The notes under the pieces are model-generated. The model had not been told where the DNA came from. It did not search any database and saw only the letters and a program-made list of their open reading frames with translations. DNA of 64,000 nucleotides from Fistularia commersonii. Its lineage: Eukaryota > Chordata > Actinopteri > Syngnathiformes > Fistulariidae. The stretch covers positions 16,494,286 through 16,558,285 of the forward strand of contig JBBMNZ010000009.1 in the NCBI GenBank assembly GCA_037954325.1. The letters run 5' to 3'. Position 1 is the stretch's first letter; the number at the start of each line of letters is the position of its first letter. Below, in pieces: positions 13,291 to 26,500 of this stretch. Both the position numbers and the translations under genes were made by a program.

Positions 13291-15863
13291 TACTACAAGT
13301 ACTGCCACTTCTACTGCTAATAATTAAAAATTGTAAAGATAATGTCATAAAATAATTGTAGTTCTAATAATAATGATATTACTACTTCTACTAATACTAC
13401 TACTAATAATAATTATAATGATAATGATGTTTCTATTACTACGGTAATAATAATAATGATAATAATAATAATGATGATAATGATAATGATGTTTCTATTA
13501 CTACGGTAATAATAATAATGATAATAATAATAATGATGATAATGATGATGATACTACTAATACTACCACTTCTACTACTAATAATAAGAATTAATGTAAG
13601 ATTAAAAGTTTTAGAGGTAATGTAATAATAATGATCCTATTACTATTACCGACACTACTACCACTTCTACGAATAATAATTATTATTATAATAATTATAG
13701 AATATCATTACTGCTACTGCTAATACTAGAAACCTTCTCCTCCTACTACTATAATAATAGTAATAATAATATTAATAATTATTATAATAGTTAAAATAAT
13801 AATACTACTACCGCTTATCATACTAATAATAACAATAATAATAATAATAATAATATTGAATATATCGTGTGCGGTTTTGAGTGTTTTGAACGATCTGTGT
13901 GTTTCTGTTGATAACTGAACAACCGCTTATAAGAGACGAATAAACATTTAACAACGGGTCGAAAACAGTAATATCTGGTTAATTACGATTAATAACAGGC
14001 TAATTACTGATCGATAACAGGTTAATTCCTGGATTTTAGGTCACTCACGTGAGGAGCAGCCATCAGGGGTGGAGGTCACACAGGTCACAGAGGTCACAAA
14101 GGTCACAAAGGTCACAGAGGTCACAAAGGTCACAGAGGTCACAGAGGTCACCGCCGCACCCCTGGCCTTCGGCGCCGCATCGGAAGCGCCCGCCTGGACG
14201 ACACCGGCGCCGCTCGCCATCGAGCCTTCTCCCGCCTACGACTACATCCCGCCTGATTGGCTGCTGAGGCCCGACCCGAACGCCACGCCGCTGCTGGAGG
14301 ACAAGATGGTGGACTACGAGCGGGAGATCTTCCCCAACCGGGTGGAGGCGGGGCCGCTGGAGCCCCAAGGGGGCGGAGCCAGCCGAGGAGGCGGGGCCAC
14401 GCAAGGGGGCGGAGCCACACAATGGGCGGGGCTTCTGCGGACCAGCACCGAGGCTCCCGGGGGTAAGCGGCGGACAACTATTGGTTGACATCACAGTGGA
14501 GGCGGGGCTACATGATATCAGGAGATGTAGAAAAGGAGGCATGTGATTGGCTGTTGGTTGGATGCAAGATGATGTAGGATAGGTGGAGGCATGCGATTGG
14601 ATGGGAGAATTTAAGGAGGAAGGTGATTGGATGTGAGGGTATAACTTGAGGCTGATAATTGATTGTAGTTTAGATTGTCGACAACCTTCCATCTTTACAC
14701 TGCGGCTCCGAGCGGCTTGGGAAAATAAATGATAAATATTTAATTGAAGTGTTTCATTTGTGTTAATTCCTTTTTTTAACTTTTAGATCTAAGTTGGAAG
14801 ATTATTGTGATCTTGAAATATTAAATAAAATTATTATTTTTTGCCGCTCAAAATAACGTCACACTCGTGGAAGCCGGTAAAGTCCCGATGTGCAGATGCT
14901 GTGCGCAGAAGTTCAGGAGCAGAAGTCCCATAAACCAGGTGAAATAAAAATTTATGAAGATATTTTGCAAATATTTATTTTTCATTGTTTACTGACACAG
15001 TGATTTTTTCCCGATTTTATTTTCATAATTCAGGTCAAGGCTCCGCTACACGCTCTGAAAGCTCAAAATGAGTTCATTACATAAATAAAATTTAATTTTC
15101 TACGTAATACTTTGTAAATTTCAAAAGCAACACACTTGTTTATACAAAGTGTAAAGGTAATAAAAAGCAATATATACAGCGGTACCTTTATTTTAGACGT
15201 CAAAAAGTAATTGCGGCTCCCAGTGTTTTCTTTTCCGAGGAAACCGGGTCCAAATGTCTTGGGTGTTAAAGGTTGCCGACCCCTGGTTTAGGGGTTAGAT
15301 GGAGGCAGGTGATTGGCTGGTGGTTGGAGGGAAGATGATCAGATGTAGGACAGGTGGAGGCACGTGATTGGATAGGAGAATTTAAGGAGAAAGGTGATTG
15401 GATGTGAGGGTCTAACTTAATTAATAATTGGCTGTAGTTCAGATTAATGATGGCGATTGGCTGTTGCTTCACGGTGATTCACTAGGGGTTGGACGGAGGC
15501 AGGTGATTGGTTGCCGGAATAGACGAAGGCAGATGATTGGCTGTTACCCCGGAAGGGAGCAGCCCAGATGAGAAGATCTAAATTCATACCATGTAATTAG
15601 ATAGTAATAACAGTAATGTTTAACCATTTAAATGTTGATTTTTGTTTTATGTGTTCTTTGTGTGTGTGTGTGTGTGTGTGCAGACCTGTTGCCGTGCGAC
15701 ACCAATGTGTGTTTGCACGGCGGCTCGTGCCTCCGACGCGGCGCCGACCTCCTCTGCTCGTGTCCAGCCGGGTTCACAGGGCGGCGGTGCGAGACAGGTG
15801 GGAGCTCCGCCCCCACGACCTTTGACCCCTGGGCTGACAGACGGACGGAGGGATGAATAATGC

Positions 15864-15907
<44 letters not shown>

Positions 15908-16031
15908 GTCGGCAGATGTGGACGAGTGCCAGTCCAACCCGTGCATGAACGGCGCCACCTGTCTGGACGCCATCGACTCCTTCAGCTGCGTCTGCCTGCC
16001 GAGCTACAGCGGCCAGCTGTGTGAGCACGGT

Positions 16032-16066
<35 letters not shown>

Positions 16067-16116
16067 TGTGTCTTAGGTCTGTGTGTATATGAGTATGTGT
16101 GTGTTTATGAGTGTGT

Positions 16117-16170
<54 letters not shown>

Positions 16171-16249
16171 GTGTGAGTGTGTGTCTGTGCCTGCACAGTC
16201 AGTGTGTGTGTGAGTGTTTTTGTGCCTTCAGTCAGTGGGTATATGAGTA

Positions 16250-16286
<37 letters not shown>

Positions 16287-16300
16287 GTGTGTGTGTAGGT

Positions 16301-16343
<43 letters not shown>

Positions 16344-16391
16344 TATTGTGCCTTAGGTCTGCGTGTATATGAATATGTGTGTGTGTGTATA

Positions 16392-16434
<43 letters not shown>

Positions 16435-16479
16435 TGTGCCTTACGTCTTTGTGTATATGAGTATGTGTGTGTGTGTGTA

Positions 16480-16516
<37 letters not shown>

Positions 16517-16867
16517 TGTGCCTTAGGTCAGTGTGTATATGACTATGTGTGTGTATGTTTGTGTGTTTGCGTGTGTGTGCTCGCGTTTTTGTGTGTGTGT
16601 GTGTGTCTGTGCCTGCACAGTCAGTGTGTGTGTGAGTGTTTTTGGGCCTTCAGTCAGTGTGTATATGAGTATGTATGTGTGTGTGTGTGAGTGTGTGTCT
16701 GAGGGGGAGTTTGTATTTGCCTACACAGTCAGTGTGTGTGTCTGTATCTGTTTTGTGTGTTTGTGTGTGTGCGCACGCGCGTGTGTGTGTGTGTGTGTGT
16801 GTGTGTGTCAGAGTGTGTTTTTGTGTCCTAGGTCTGTGTGTATATGAGTATGTGTGTTTGTGTGTGA

Positions 16868-16909
<42 letters not shown>

Positions 16910-17485
16910 CCCTTGTGTGTCTGTGTGTGTGCGCACATGTGTTTCTATGTGTGTATGTGTGTGTGTTTGCCTGCACGATCAGTGTGTGTGTGGGTGTGTG
17001 TGTATGTATCTGTTCTGTGTGTTTGTGTGTGTGTGTGTGCACGTGTGTGTGTGCATGTGTGTGTGTGTGTCTGTTTGTGTGTGAGTGCCAGCAAGGTCAG
17101 TGTATGTGTGTGTGCATGTCTGTGTATCTGTGTCTATGTGTGTGATTGTGTTTTTGTGTATGCACGTGTGTGTGTGTGCACACGGCGATTGTGTGTGTGT
17201 GTGTGTCTGTCATGCGTCATCATGACAAGTGTGTGTGTCTCCGTCTGTCTGTGATGCATCAGCACCGTGAGTGTGTGTGTCTGCGGTTTGTCAACACGGC
17301 GAGTGTGTGTGTCTGTTATACGTCTGCATGGTGAGTGTGTGTGTTCATTGTTTTTCCCCCATGGTGAGCAGGTGTGTGAGTGTGTGTCCACAAGGTCAGT
17401 GTGTATTTACTTAATAATTCCAAGTGTGTGTGAGCATGTGTGTGTCTGGTTCGTGTCTGCATGGTGTGTCTGTGTTTCCCCATGC

Positions 17486-17519
<34 letters not shown>

Positions 17520-20500
17520 CAGAGTAATCCCTTTGTTATTCAATTGTAATTGAAAACTCCGACGCTACTATGACGACAAGGTGTCGGGTTGCATATTATG
17601 GGATGTCCTTCCGGGCGGGGTTCACCCGGCCGATTGTTTCCAGACGCCATATTTGCGCCGTGAGTCAGCGCTGACGGCGTTGCCATGGAAATTAACGAGG
17701 GGGGGGGTGAACTACGCTGTCGCCACGGCGACGGGAGTTGTTTATTTCTGGTAGCTAAAAGATGTATCGCTAATTCTAGCGTTATCCATTCGTTTTCCGG
17801 TTATTACATGCTAACGACACAGTTATTACATCGCTATTACGTTGTTATTACCATCTAACGCGCCAGCTAGATCTCACTCACCTTTTTTTTTTTTTTTTTT
17901 TTTTTTGTCAAGTTTTAAGCTTTACTGCCCGAAAAAAACAACACTGATTCATTTTGAGTTGATTTAATGTGTTTATACAGTTTTATCTGATTTCCGTTGA
18001 TTATTTTGATGTGATTTTGCACGTTCAGCTTTGTAAAGAACAAAATATTTAGTAAGAATATTTCATTCGTTAAGATCTAGGATGTTATTTTAGCGTTCCT
18101 GTATTTTTTGAGCAGTGTTTTTTTCCTTTTTTTTCGTTCATTCCTCTTTTTTTTTTTTTTTTGGACCCAATAAATGTCGAGTTGAGGCGGCGGCGGTGGC
18201 GGCGGCGGCGGCGGCGAGCCGAGAGCTCCCAGCTGTCGCCCCGTCGCTGGCGTCCAGCTTGGGGAAGAAAAAGAAGACGAGGAGGAGCGACGGAGATAAT
18301 CGCTCTTTTTATTTCGCAGCTGCTCGGCGGTCAGACTCGCCTCTGTCTCCGTAAATGTCAGTTTCCAGTCGGTCGGGAGGGGGATGATGGGGGAGCGCCA
18401 TCTTTGACCCCGACCTGACCTTCCAGGTGTTCCTCCCGTTCCACCCGGTCGCTCATATCAACGCCGATCGATTATGGGCGTCACCTGGCGTCCCCTTCCC
18501 GGATCTTGAATGGTTCCAGATGTGGGCGGCAGGTGGACTCCGGTTCCGTAGCCCGGGCGAAAGGAACGGGAGGTCAGGCGGACAAGCCGAGGATTGTCGG
18601 GGATGAGCTCATTGAGCGGCAGCTGGACGGGACAAAAATTCGGGATAAATTCGGGATAAATGGAAGACGTTGTGTACCGGAAGTTTCGGGTGACCTCCAC
18701 GACCTCCGGATCCAGAAAAGGCGTTCGAACGGGATTCCGGAAAAAGTTTTTTCCAAAACAGACGAGAGTTCTTGTGATTCCGCTTTTACATCCCAATTTC
18801 ACGTTAGGGGACGAGATTCCAGAGTCGTGATTCCAGAGTTGTGATTCCAGAGTCGTGATTTTAGAGTCTTGATTCCAGAGTCGTGATTCCAGAGTTTTGA
18901 TTCCAGTCGTGATTTTAGAGTCTTGATTCCAGAGTTGTGATTCCAGAGTCTTGATTCCAGAGTTGTGATTCCAGAGTCTTGATTCCAGAGTCGTGATTCC
19001 AGAGTCGTGATTTTAGAGTCTTGATTCCAGAGTTGTGATTCCAGAGTCGTGATTCCAGAGTTGTGATTCCAGAGTCTTGATTCGAAACAAGAATCCAAAG
19101 TTTCGGGTTCGACGTTGACGTTTGGCCTGTGAATCCGGAGGCTGTTACTCGACATGTTTAAATTCCAAGATTTTGGATCTAACTCCAGAAAAGTTTTGAT
19201 TCCTGAAGTCTTGGTTCCGGATTCCAGGGAAATGTGAAATGTCACTCTTGAATCTACAGGTTTGTGTTGTAAACCTTCCTGTTTCTCTGCCTTTTAAGCA
19301 GTTCTGAAATTTTAGTTTTTGGATTTTAGAAGTCATTCCTGAAATGTTTGCCTGCAAATCCAAAACTTTGACTCGTGATTCCGGAAAATAGGAATTTGTG
19401 GTATTTTATGAGCAATTCCTGAACGTTCACGGTTGAATCTTGAGTGTTCATTTTAAACTCATTTGTTTTTGTTTGTTTTGTTTTTTTTGTTGAGAATTCC
19501 AGTGGTTCTCTGTGATTCCGGAAAATTATGATTTTAAAAGTCCAAATCTTTTTCCCGGCTACTCCAGAAGTTTAGCGGTGAATTGGCTTTCGTCTTCAAT
19601 CTGAAGGCTTTGTTCTGAACTTTTCAATTTCTTAATCTGGAAGTGCTCCGTGAAATATTTTGCTGGCGATTCAAAAACTTTGGCTTGTGATTCCAAAAAA
19701 CAGGAATCATGGATGTCTTGTTCATGATTCACTCTTGAACCTAGATGGTTCACTTCAACTCCCAGAATCCAGAGGTTCTTCTTGTGAGTCTAGAAACGCT
19801 GTTGCGATTCTAAGACTCCAGATGTTTTCCGGCCGACTCCAGAAGTTAAGTCGTGAACCAGCTTCAGTCTTGAATCTGAAGGCTCAGGTTGCAACTGTTG
19901 ATGTTTTTATGCTGTTTGCAGTTTCGAAGTGATCGTGTTTTTATTCTAGAATCCAGATCTAGAATTCTAGAATCGGAACTGGGGCTACCCTGTGTGTGAT
20001 TCCTGAATGTACCCACTTGAATCCCGAATGTTTCTTTGAATCCGCAGATTTTTCTTCACAATCTTTGCGATTCTGGAAATGCGGGTTGTCAGAAGTGCAG
20101 CTGCAAAGTAACTGCTCTTGAATCCGAAGTTTACGCTCATAAATGTGGGTGTTTTTCTGAGATTCCAAAAACGTTGGTCGCGTTTTCTGAAATTTTTCGG
20201 TTTTTGGTTCTGGAAGCGATTCCTGAAACATTTTGCCGGTGAATCCAAAACTTGAGCTTGTGACTCCAGAAAACTCATCCAGAATTCAGGATTTTTGGGG
20301 GGGAAATTCCTGAAGGTTCATTCCTGAATCCTAAATTTGCGTTTCAATCCCCGGAAAGTTTCCTTCAGAATTCAAAGGAATTATCTTTGTGATTCAGGAA
20401 AAGTGGGTTGTGATTCTAAGACTCTAGATGTTTTCCTGGCTACTCCAGAAGTTCAACGATGAATCAGCTTTAGTCTTGAATCCAAAGGTTTTGCTCATAA

Positions 20501-23500
20501 CCATGAATAATTTCCTGAGATTTCAGTTGGTTGCGTTTCCAACCCTTTCCTTTGTGATTCTAAACGCTATTCCTGAAACATTTAGCTGGGGAATTCCAGC
20601 TCTTTAGGTTGTGATTCTAGAAAATTTGTCTGTCTTGTTAGCAATTCTGTCCACTCACTCTTAAATGTGTGCGTTTTAATTCCTAGATTTTTTGATGAGA
20701 ATCCAAAGGCTGTCCTTTTGATTCCAGAAATGCGGGTTTTGTTTCTGATACTCCAGATGTTTTTCCTGGCAACTCCAGAAGTCTGATTTTCCTATCTTAA
20801 TGTCCGACATCCAAACAGATATCCTTGCGATTCTAGAACATTCCTAAAGCGCTGGACATATAGATTCTTATTCCCGAAGTTTTCCCGGTTCCATCCAGAG
20901 GTTCCTACCCAAAACTTCATCAGAGCAAAACAGAGGTTTGGAAACTCCACATGTTCTGAGCTTGAATCTGAACCCATTTATTTTCAAGAAAAGTCCAAAA
21001 AGGTCACCTCTCTGCACCCCTTCACTTGTACACTTTGTATGACGGTGACATACATGTACTCTTTCTGTCTGCAGTATGAAAGTATTGGAGTATCATACAC
21101 GAGTACTCAGAGTACACCCAAGTTATCTCTTGGTGAATCCAGCCTCCGAGCTTCCGCCGTTATTACCTTGTAAAAAATAGTTTACATTCCGGTTCCTCCG
21201 CAGACACCGAGGTTTGCGGGTTCGGGTGGCAGAAGTTCCAGTCCCACTGCTACAAGTACTTCACCCATCGCCGGACGTGGGACGCCGCCGAGCGCGAGTG
21301 CCGCCTCCACGGCGCCCACCTGGCCAGCATCCTGTCCCAGGAGGAGCAGGAGTTCGTCAACCGTAAGTGACTGCCGCGTATTTCATCGTTGTTGATGTCG
21401 TTAGCAGCACTGGCCTTAATTGGATCCCGAGGTCAAAAGTCACTTGGACACAAAACCACCTCAGGGCTTTTCTTGTCGGGGTTCTGAAAAATACCAGAGG
21501 GCGACCTCGTTAGCTTGGGATGTTCGCCAAGTCGGGGAGTCAAAGGTCACTTTGGCACAGACTGGATGAGGGCCACCCTCGAAGGTCAAAGGGGAACTGT
21601 GACTCCCGCAAACCTGTTTTTGGCTCGTGAAAGGTTTCATCGGCCACCGGGGAAGTCCTTCAGGTACACCGGCAATTCAGGGTTTCCCTGGTGGTTTGTC
21701 TTTTAGTTAAGCTCCTTTGACCTTCATTTCTTCTCCACGCCTTCCCCACGATGTCCAAATCACGTTAGCTTGTCACACCGTGGAGCACGGCTGGATTTGA
21801 ACGCCAACAAACCATAGCTTGAAATGACTACCAGCTGAAACCAGACTTGAATTAGCTTCAAAAATTAGCGTGTAAGCTAAAAAGCCATGATTAACTCCCA
21901 CGCCGCCGCCGCCAGTGATGACACTCTGGCTCCCCCCTGCAGAGCTGGGCAGCGACTACCAGTGGATCGGCCTCAACGATAAGATGTTCGAGAGGGACTT
22001 CAGGTGGACTGACGGCAGGCCAATGGTAAGGCCACTTTAACGTTGTCTTCTTGTTGAGCATGCCATGTTGGATCTTTATAATCTGCAATTCTTAAATGGT
22101 CTGGATCTTGTTCTTCCATCAGACCTGCACTTTACCAACCTTATTTAGCTAACATTTACCTTTCTGTAGCCTAAATGGTTGTAACAGGAGTCTATGTTGA
22201 GCTTGTTAGTGACCCCTGGATCTAGAAAAGATGGGAGTCGAGATGCATCCAGGGAGGAATCTGATCAAAAGAGTTCAGCCGGGAACTTAAATTTAGCACG
22301 TGTACATTTTTTTTGTCAATTAACTCCTCGAGCTTGTTTGTCTGTCTGCATACAGTTAGCCTCTAGTTGTTTTTAGCCTGCACTTTAGCTTCTAGTTGTT
22401 TCTTCTGTGCATTTGCTTCAGCTAACGATTACCATCCTGCGTCCCAGAAGGTTCAGAACCAATGGAACCGCGCGTCGCACCAATAAACTCCCAGCCCCTG
22501 TTTGTTTGGAAACGCCACGTGACGTCAGTCTACCTGTGCACTCGGCACCATGGCGTTGCAGGCGGGTCATGACCGGGCACAGCTGTTAAAACAGAGGCTG
22601 GACATGTGACCCCTGCAGGAGTGGGACGCGCCCCTCGCGGAGTCCCGGCTTGTTATTTTGATTTTCACACAAAGCCGTGCATCTATGTCCTTGCAAGCCT
22701 ACCAGAGCTGGGCCGGTCCACCGGCTCCACCCTATGGTCATTCTGTGAAATACACCCCGCCCTCATGTGTGTCGAATTAGCGAGGCGCTGAGTTCACTAT
22801 CCTCATGGGTGGCGTCAGTCAGGGGTCGGAGAAGGCCTGGAATGAATTCTAAAGAGTTTCAAGAGTTTGTCTCGAGACTCCTTTTGCAAGGAAGACAGCA
22901 GTGAAGAAAAACCAAATATACACTTGGTCCAGCTCTTCCGGGGGGATCTCGAGGGAATCCCAGATCTTTCAGCTTGGCCTTGGTCTTCTTCCTCCTGGTG
23001 GGACATCACAAGAACATCTCACCAGGGAGGCATTCAGGAGGCATCCTGGCCAGATGCCCGACCCACCTCTTGTAGCTCCTCTGGATACGGAGAAGCAGTA
23101 GGTCTACTCCAAGCCCCTGGTGGAGGGCTGAACTTCTCACCCTATGTCTTAATGAAGAACCCAGATACCCCGAGGAGGAAACTGAGTTTGTCCACTTGTT
23201 TCCCTGATCTGGTCCTTTCGGTCTCCACCCACAGCTCCTGACCAGAGATGAGGGTGGGAACATAGATCACGGAGGGTCAAAGATCCCATCCTTAGGTCAC
23301 TAAACTGGATCCCCTAAACGCCCTGGAAGTTTTGGCCATCAAGGTTCTAGTTATATAGTCAAAGGAAAAGCGTCTAGAGGTAAATTTGGTAGTTGCTAGT
23401 AAGGAGGGTTAAATTTGTACTTGAGTGAGAAAAGGTTAGACCGTTTAAGTTCAGGCACAACTCAGGGATAGCTCAGAGTAACTGGTTATCCCAGCATACA

Positions 23501-26500
23501 TAGTTAGCACCCGCACGTGTAGAGCAGTGAGGTTGTAGAGGCTTGTAGAGGTGAGCTACTTTGGTCATTGCCCAACTAACCGAGTTGGGCATTCGCAGTA
23601 GGAGCCTGAAACATGTAGGCTGGAACACATCTCTGGCAACAGAATGAAAGAACGAGCAGCTGTGGTCAAGAAGGAAGCATGCTGGCTGGGGAGGTCGCTA
23701 AGGTAGGATCTGGTAGATCGACTATGTAGCATGGAGGGTATGTTTCCAGGACGCTGGATTTCACTGTTAAGCCTTCTTGAGGTGTCCTCGGCCTAACTTG
23801 ACAAAGCACAGATGGAGGAAGATGCCCACTAGAGAACCCTAATGACCAGCTTCAGAATACTGTTGGCTACGTTTGTTAGCTTGCTGGTATCTTGCTCACT
23901 GTTTGTTCTAGTGGTTTTTAGCTTCTTTATAACCTGAATGGGCTTCTAGGCGTGTTTTACCTTGGACTTTGGCACAAGGGGCAGTAATGTCTTTTCCTGT
24001 GTATTGAGGAATAAAAAATATAAATTTAACTTGCTCCTACAAAGACTCGGGGGGGGCGGTACGAGTCGTGATTCCAGGTGATTGACGCTCCTAGGGCTCG
24101 TCATGGAGACAACTAGGTTGGCCCACGATAGTTGGAGGAAGCTGTCAAAAGAACTCTTCGTAGCGAGCTGTATGGACTCCTAAAAAAGAACTGTGAATTG
24201 CGCAAAACTGGATAACATTTTTGCCGGTATGCTCAAGTCAAGCCACGTCCGGTTTTCTTTCTATGGCGCCAAATCGCAACCCAGTCGTCTGACGACCCTT
24301 TCCATGTAGAGCAGGTCTGGACCACACTCTTATGGCCTACAAGAGCCTGGGATAGATCCAAACTCAATGATAGAAAGCAAGGGTGATAGAGACAGAGGGA
24401 TTATTAGTGTTGGAAGGGACACACACAAATGATCAACAACGGTTAACACAGTGCTCACAGTTACATGCTAGTAGATGAAATAATACAACAAGAGCTTTAA
24501 CAGTCATAAAAGAAATAACAATGGTGAACGCCTGGCGAAACGGTGCAATAGATCAAGCCACGCCCCCCGGGAACCTGACCGATGAACGAGTGCAGACGTG
24601 GGATAGCCCTCATCAGACTTTTCTATGGCAGCATAACTAGGGGCTGGCCTAGTGCTAACTACAAGCGCTTTCCCAAAATGATAAGTTTTAAGCATATTTT
24701 TGAACAAAGAGAGGCTGTCCGCCCTCTGGATGGCGCGCGGGAGATGGTTCCACAGAAGAGGAGCTCGGTAACTCAATGCTTCAGCCCTTGTTCTGCTTCT
24801 GGAGACTCCAAAGACCACAAAAGTTGCCCTGCATCCTGGGAGCATGAGGATCCGACTGGGTGGTCTGCTTCCAGGAGGTCTTTGAGCACCGGGCTGCTAG
24901 TTCTACTCTGAGCTGTAGTGGGAGCCAGTGCAGGACAGATAAGATCCGTCTTACTAGATCTTTTTGGAACGCAGGTAGCCTACTGACTTATTAGCAAAGC
25001 TCGACAAATGAGAGCCCCCAGTCAGCCAGCATCCCAATGGAAAGGCAAGGCAAGGCAGTGAAATGTCACATTGAGGCGGCTTTGGAGGTTCATTGGAGGT
25101 TCAATTACCAGCTCCCCGCGTCTGCATACCGAAGTGTCCTGAAGACACTGAATCCCAAGTTTCTCCAACGGTATGCTTCGCGCCTTCTACGCATTGGTGT
25201 GTGAATGGGTGAATGTTTCCCAGTGTGAAACAACCATTTACCATTAGCTTGAGGATGTAGCACTAGTGGTTCCAGACGTTCTCAAACTGTCACACCAGTT
25301 GGGAGTTAAAAGGGCCGGCGGTCGGTATTACAGCGCCAGAAAGGAGCCACAAACCGAAACCTCGTGTTTTTCGGATTACTTTCCGATGTTTCCAGCCCTG
25401 CCTAGCCTCCTTTGAAGACCCAGAGGCAAGGCGTAATTCGCAAAGCGTGTCTTAATGCTTCCCAGCCGCCCGGCTCTCCTGAAGCCTGGGGTTTTATAGG
25501 ATGTTTATGGGGTGTCACGGACAATAAAAACAACAGGAGAAGGTCTAAACTGTTGAAACTCCTGTTCCAACAGCAGTACGACCGCTGGAGGCCGAACCAG
25601 CCTGACAGCTTCTTCCAGTCCGGGGAGGACTGCGTGGTGATGATCTGGCACGAGGGCGGCCAGTGGAACGACGTGCCCTGCAACTACCACCTGACCTTTA
25701 CCTGCAAGAAGGGGACAGGTGGGCCCACGTCTTGGGGTTGGGAGGTTCTGCTGGGTTTAAGTGTAGAGGGCGGGTCCAGGGTCAAGGGTCAAGGGTCAGA
25801 GATTAGAGGTCAGAGGTAAGGGGTCCACACAGTCACCTTACAGCAGGTGCTTGGTGCTGTCTATATGCCCTCTCCATCTTCTCCTGCCTGGTTCTTCTCC
25901 ATATTCTCCCATCTTGTTTTCTTTTTTTACCCTGTTGTCCACATTCTTCTCCCTGCGTTCTCCAGCCTGGATTCCCCTTGTATGGAGTCTGCATGCTCTC
26001 CTTCCTGAGTTCTGTCTTTGTGCTTGCTCTCTCCATGTTCTCTTATCTTGGTTCACTCCATTGACTCCGGTCTTGTTTTTTTACCGTATTCTCTTAATGT
26101 TCTCCTGCTCTCTGCTCTCTGTCATCTCCACTTTCTCGTTTCTCTCCCACCGTTTCCTCGGTCATGAAATAGACCCTTGCTCCAGAGAAAGTGAGATGGA
26201 ACTGCGTCGTGCCTATGTAGATCTAGAAGAAGACGCATACGACAGGGTGTTGAGAGAGGAACCGAGGAAATCTGGAGTGGCAGAGAAGTTTGTTAGACTG
26301 GTGCAGGACATGTATGCCAGCTGTGAGACATTGGTGAGGTATGCTGTAGGTGTGATAATGGAGTTCAAGGTGGAGGTGGGACTACATCAGGGATCAGTTC
26401 TGAGCCCCTTCTTGTTTGCAGTGGTGATGGACAGGCTGACAGATGAGGTTTGACAGGACTCTCTGTGGACCAAGGCCTTTGCAGCTGACATTGTGATCTG

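Larger units (their letters stand above)
22026..25573. other. vcan intron between lectin exons 2 and 3
   Basis: Apart from the two LINE fragments I see no gene or clear repeat. About 23,280-24,500 is ordinary unique-looking sequence. Confidence 0.6.

Noticed and set aside
15868..17540. ORFs of repeated Cys-Val or His-Thr
   Set aside because: Translation of TG/CA microsatellites; the same pattern appears wherever these arrays occur.
25412..25819. Reading the whole 135-residue ORF as one vcan exon
   Set aside because: Lectin homology starts at QYDRW (25574) and ends at KKGT (25718), with standard splice sites at both positions.
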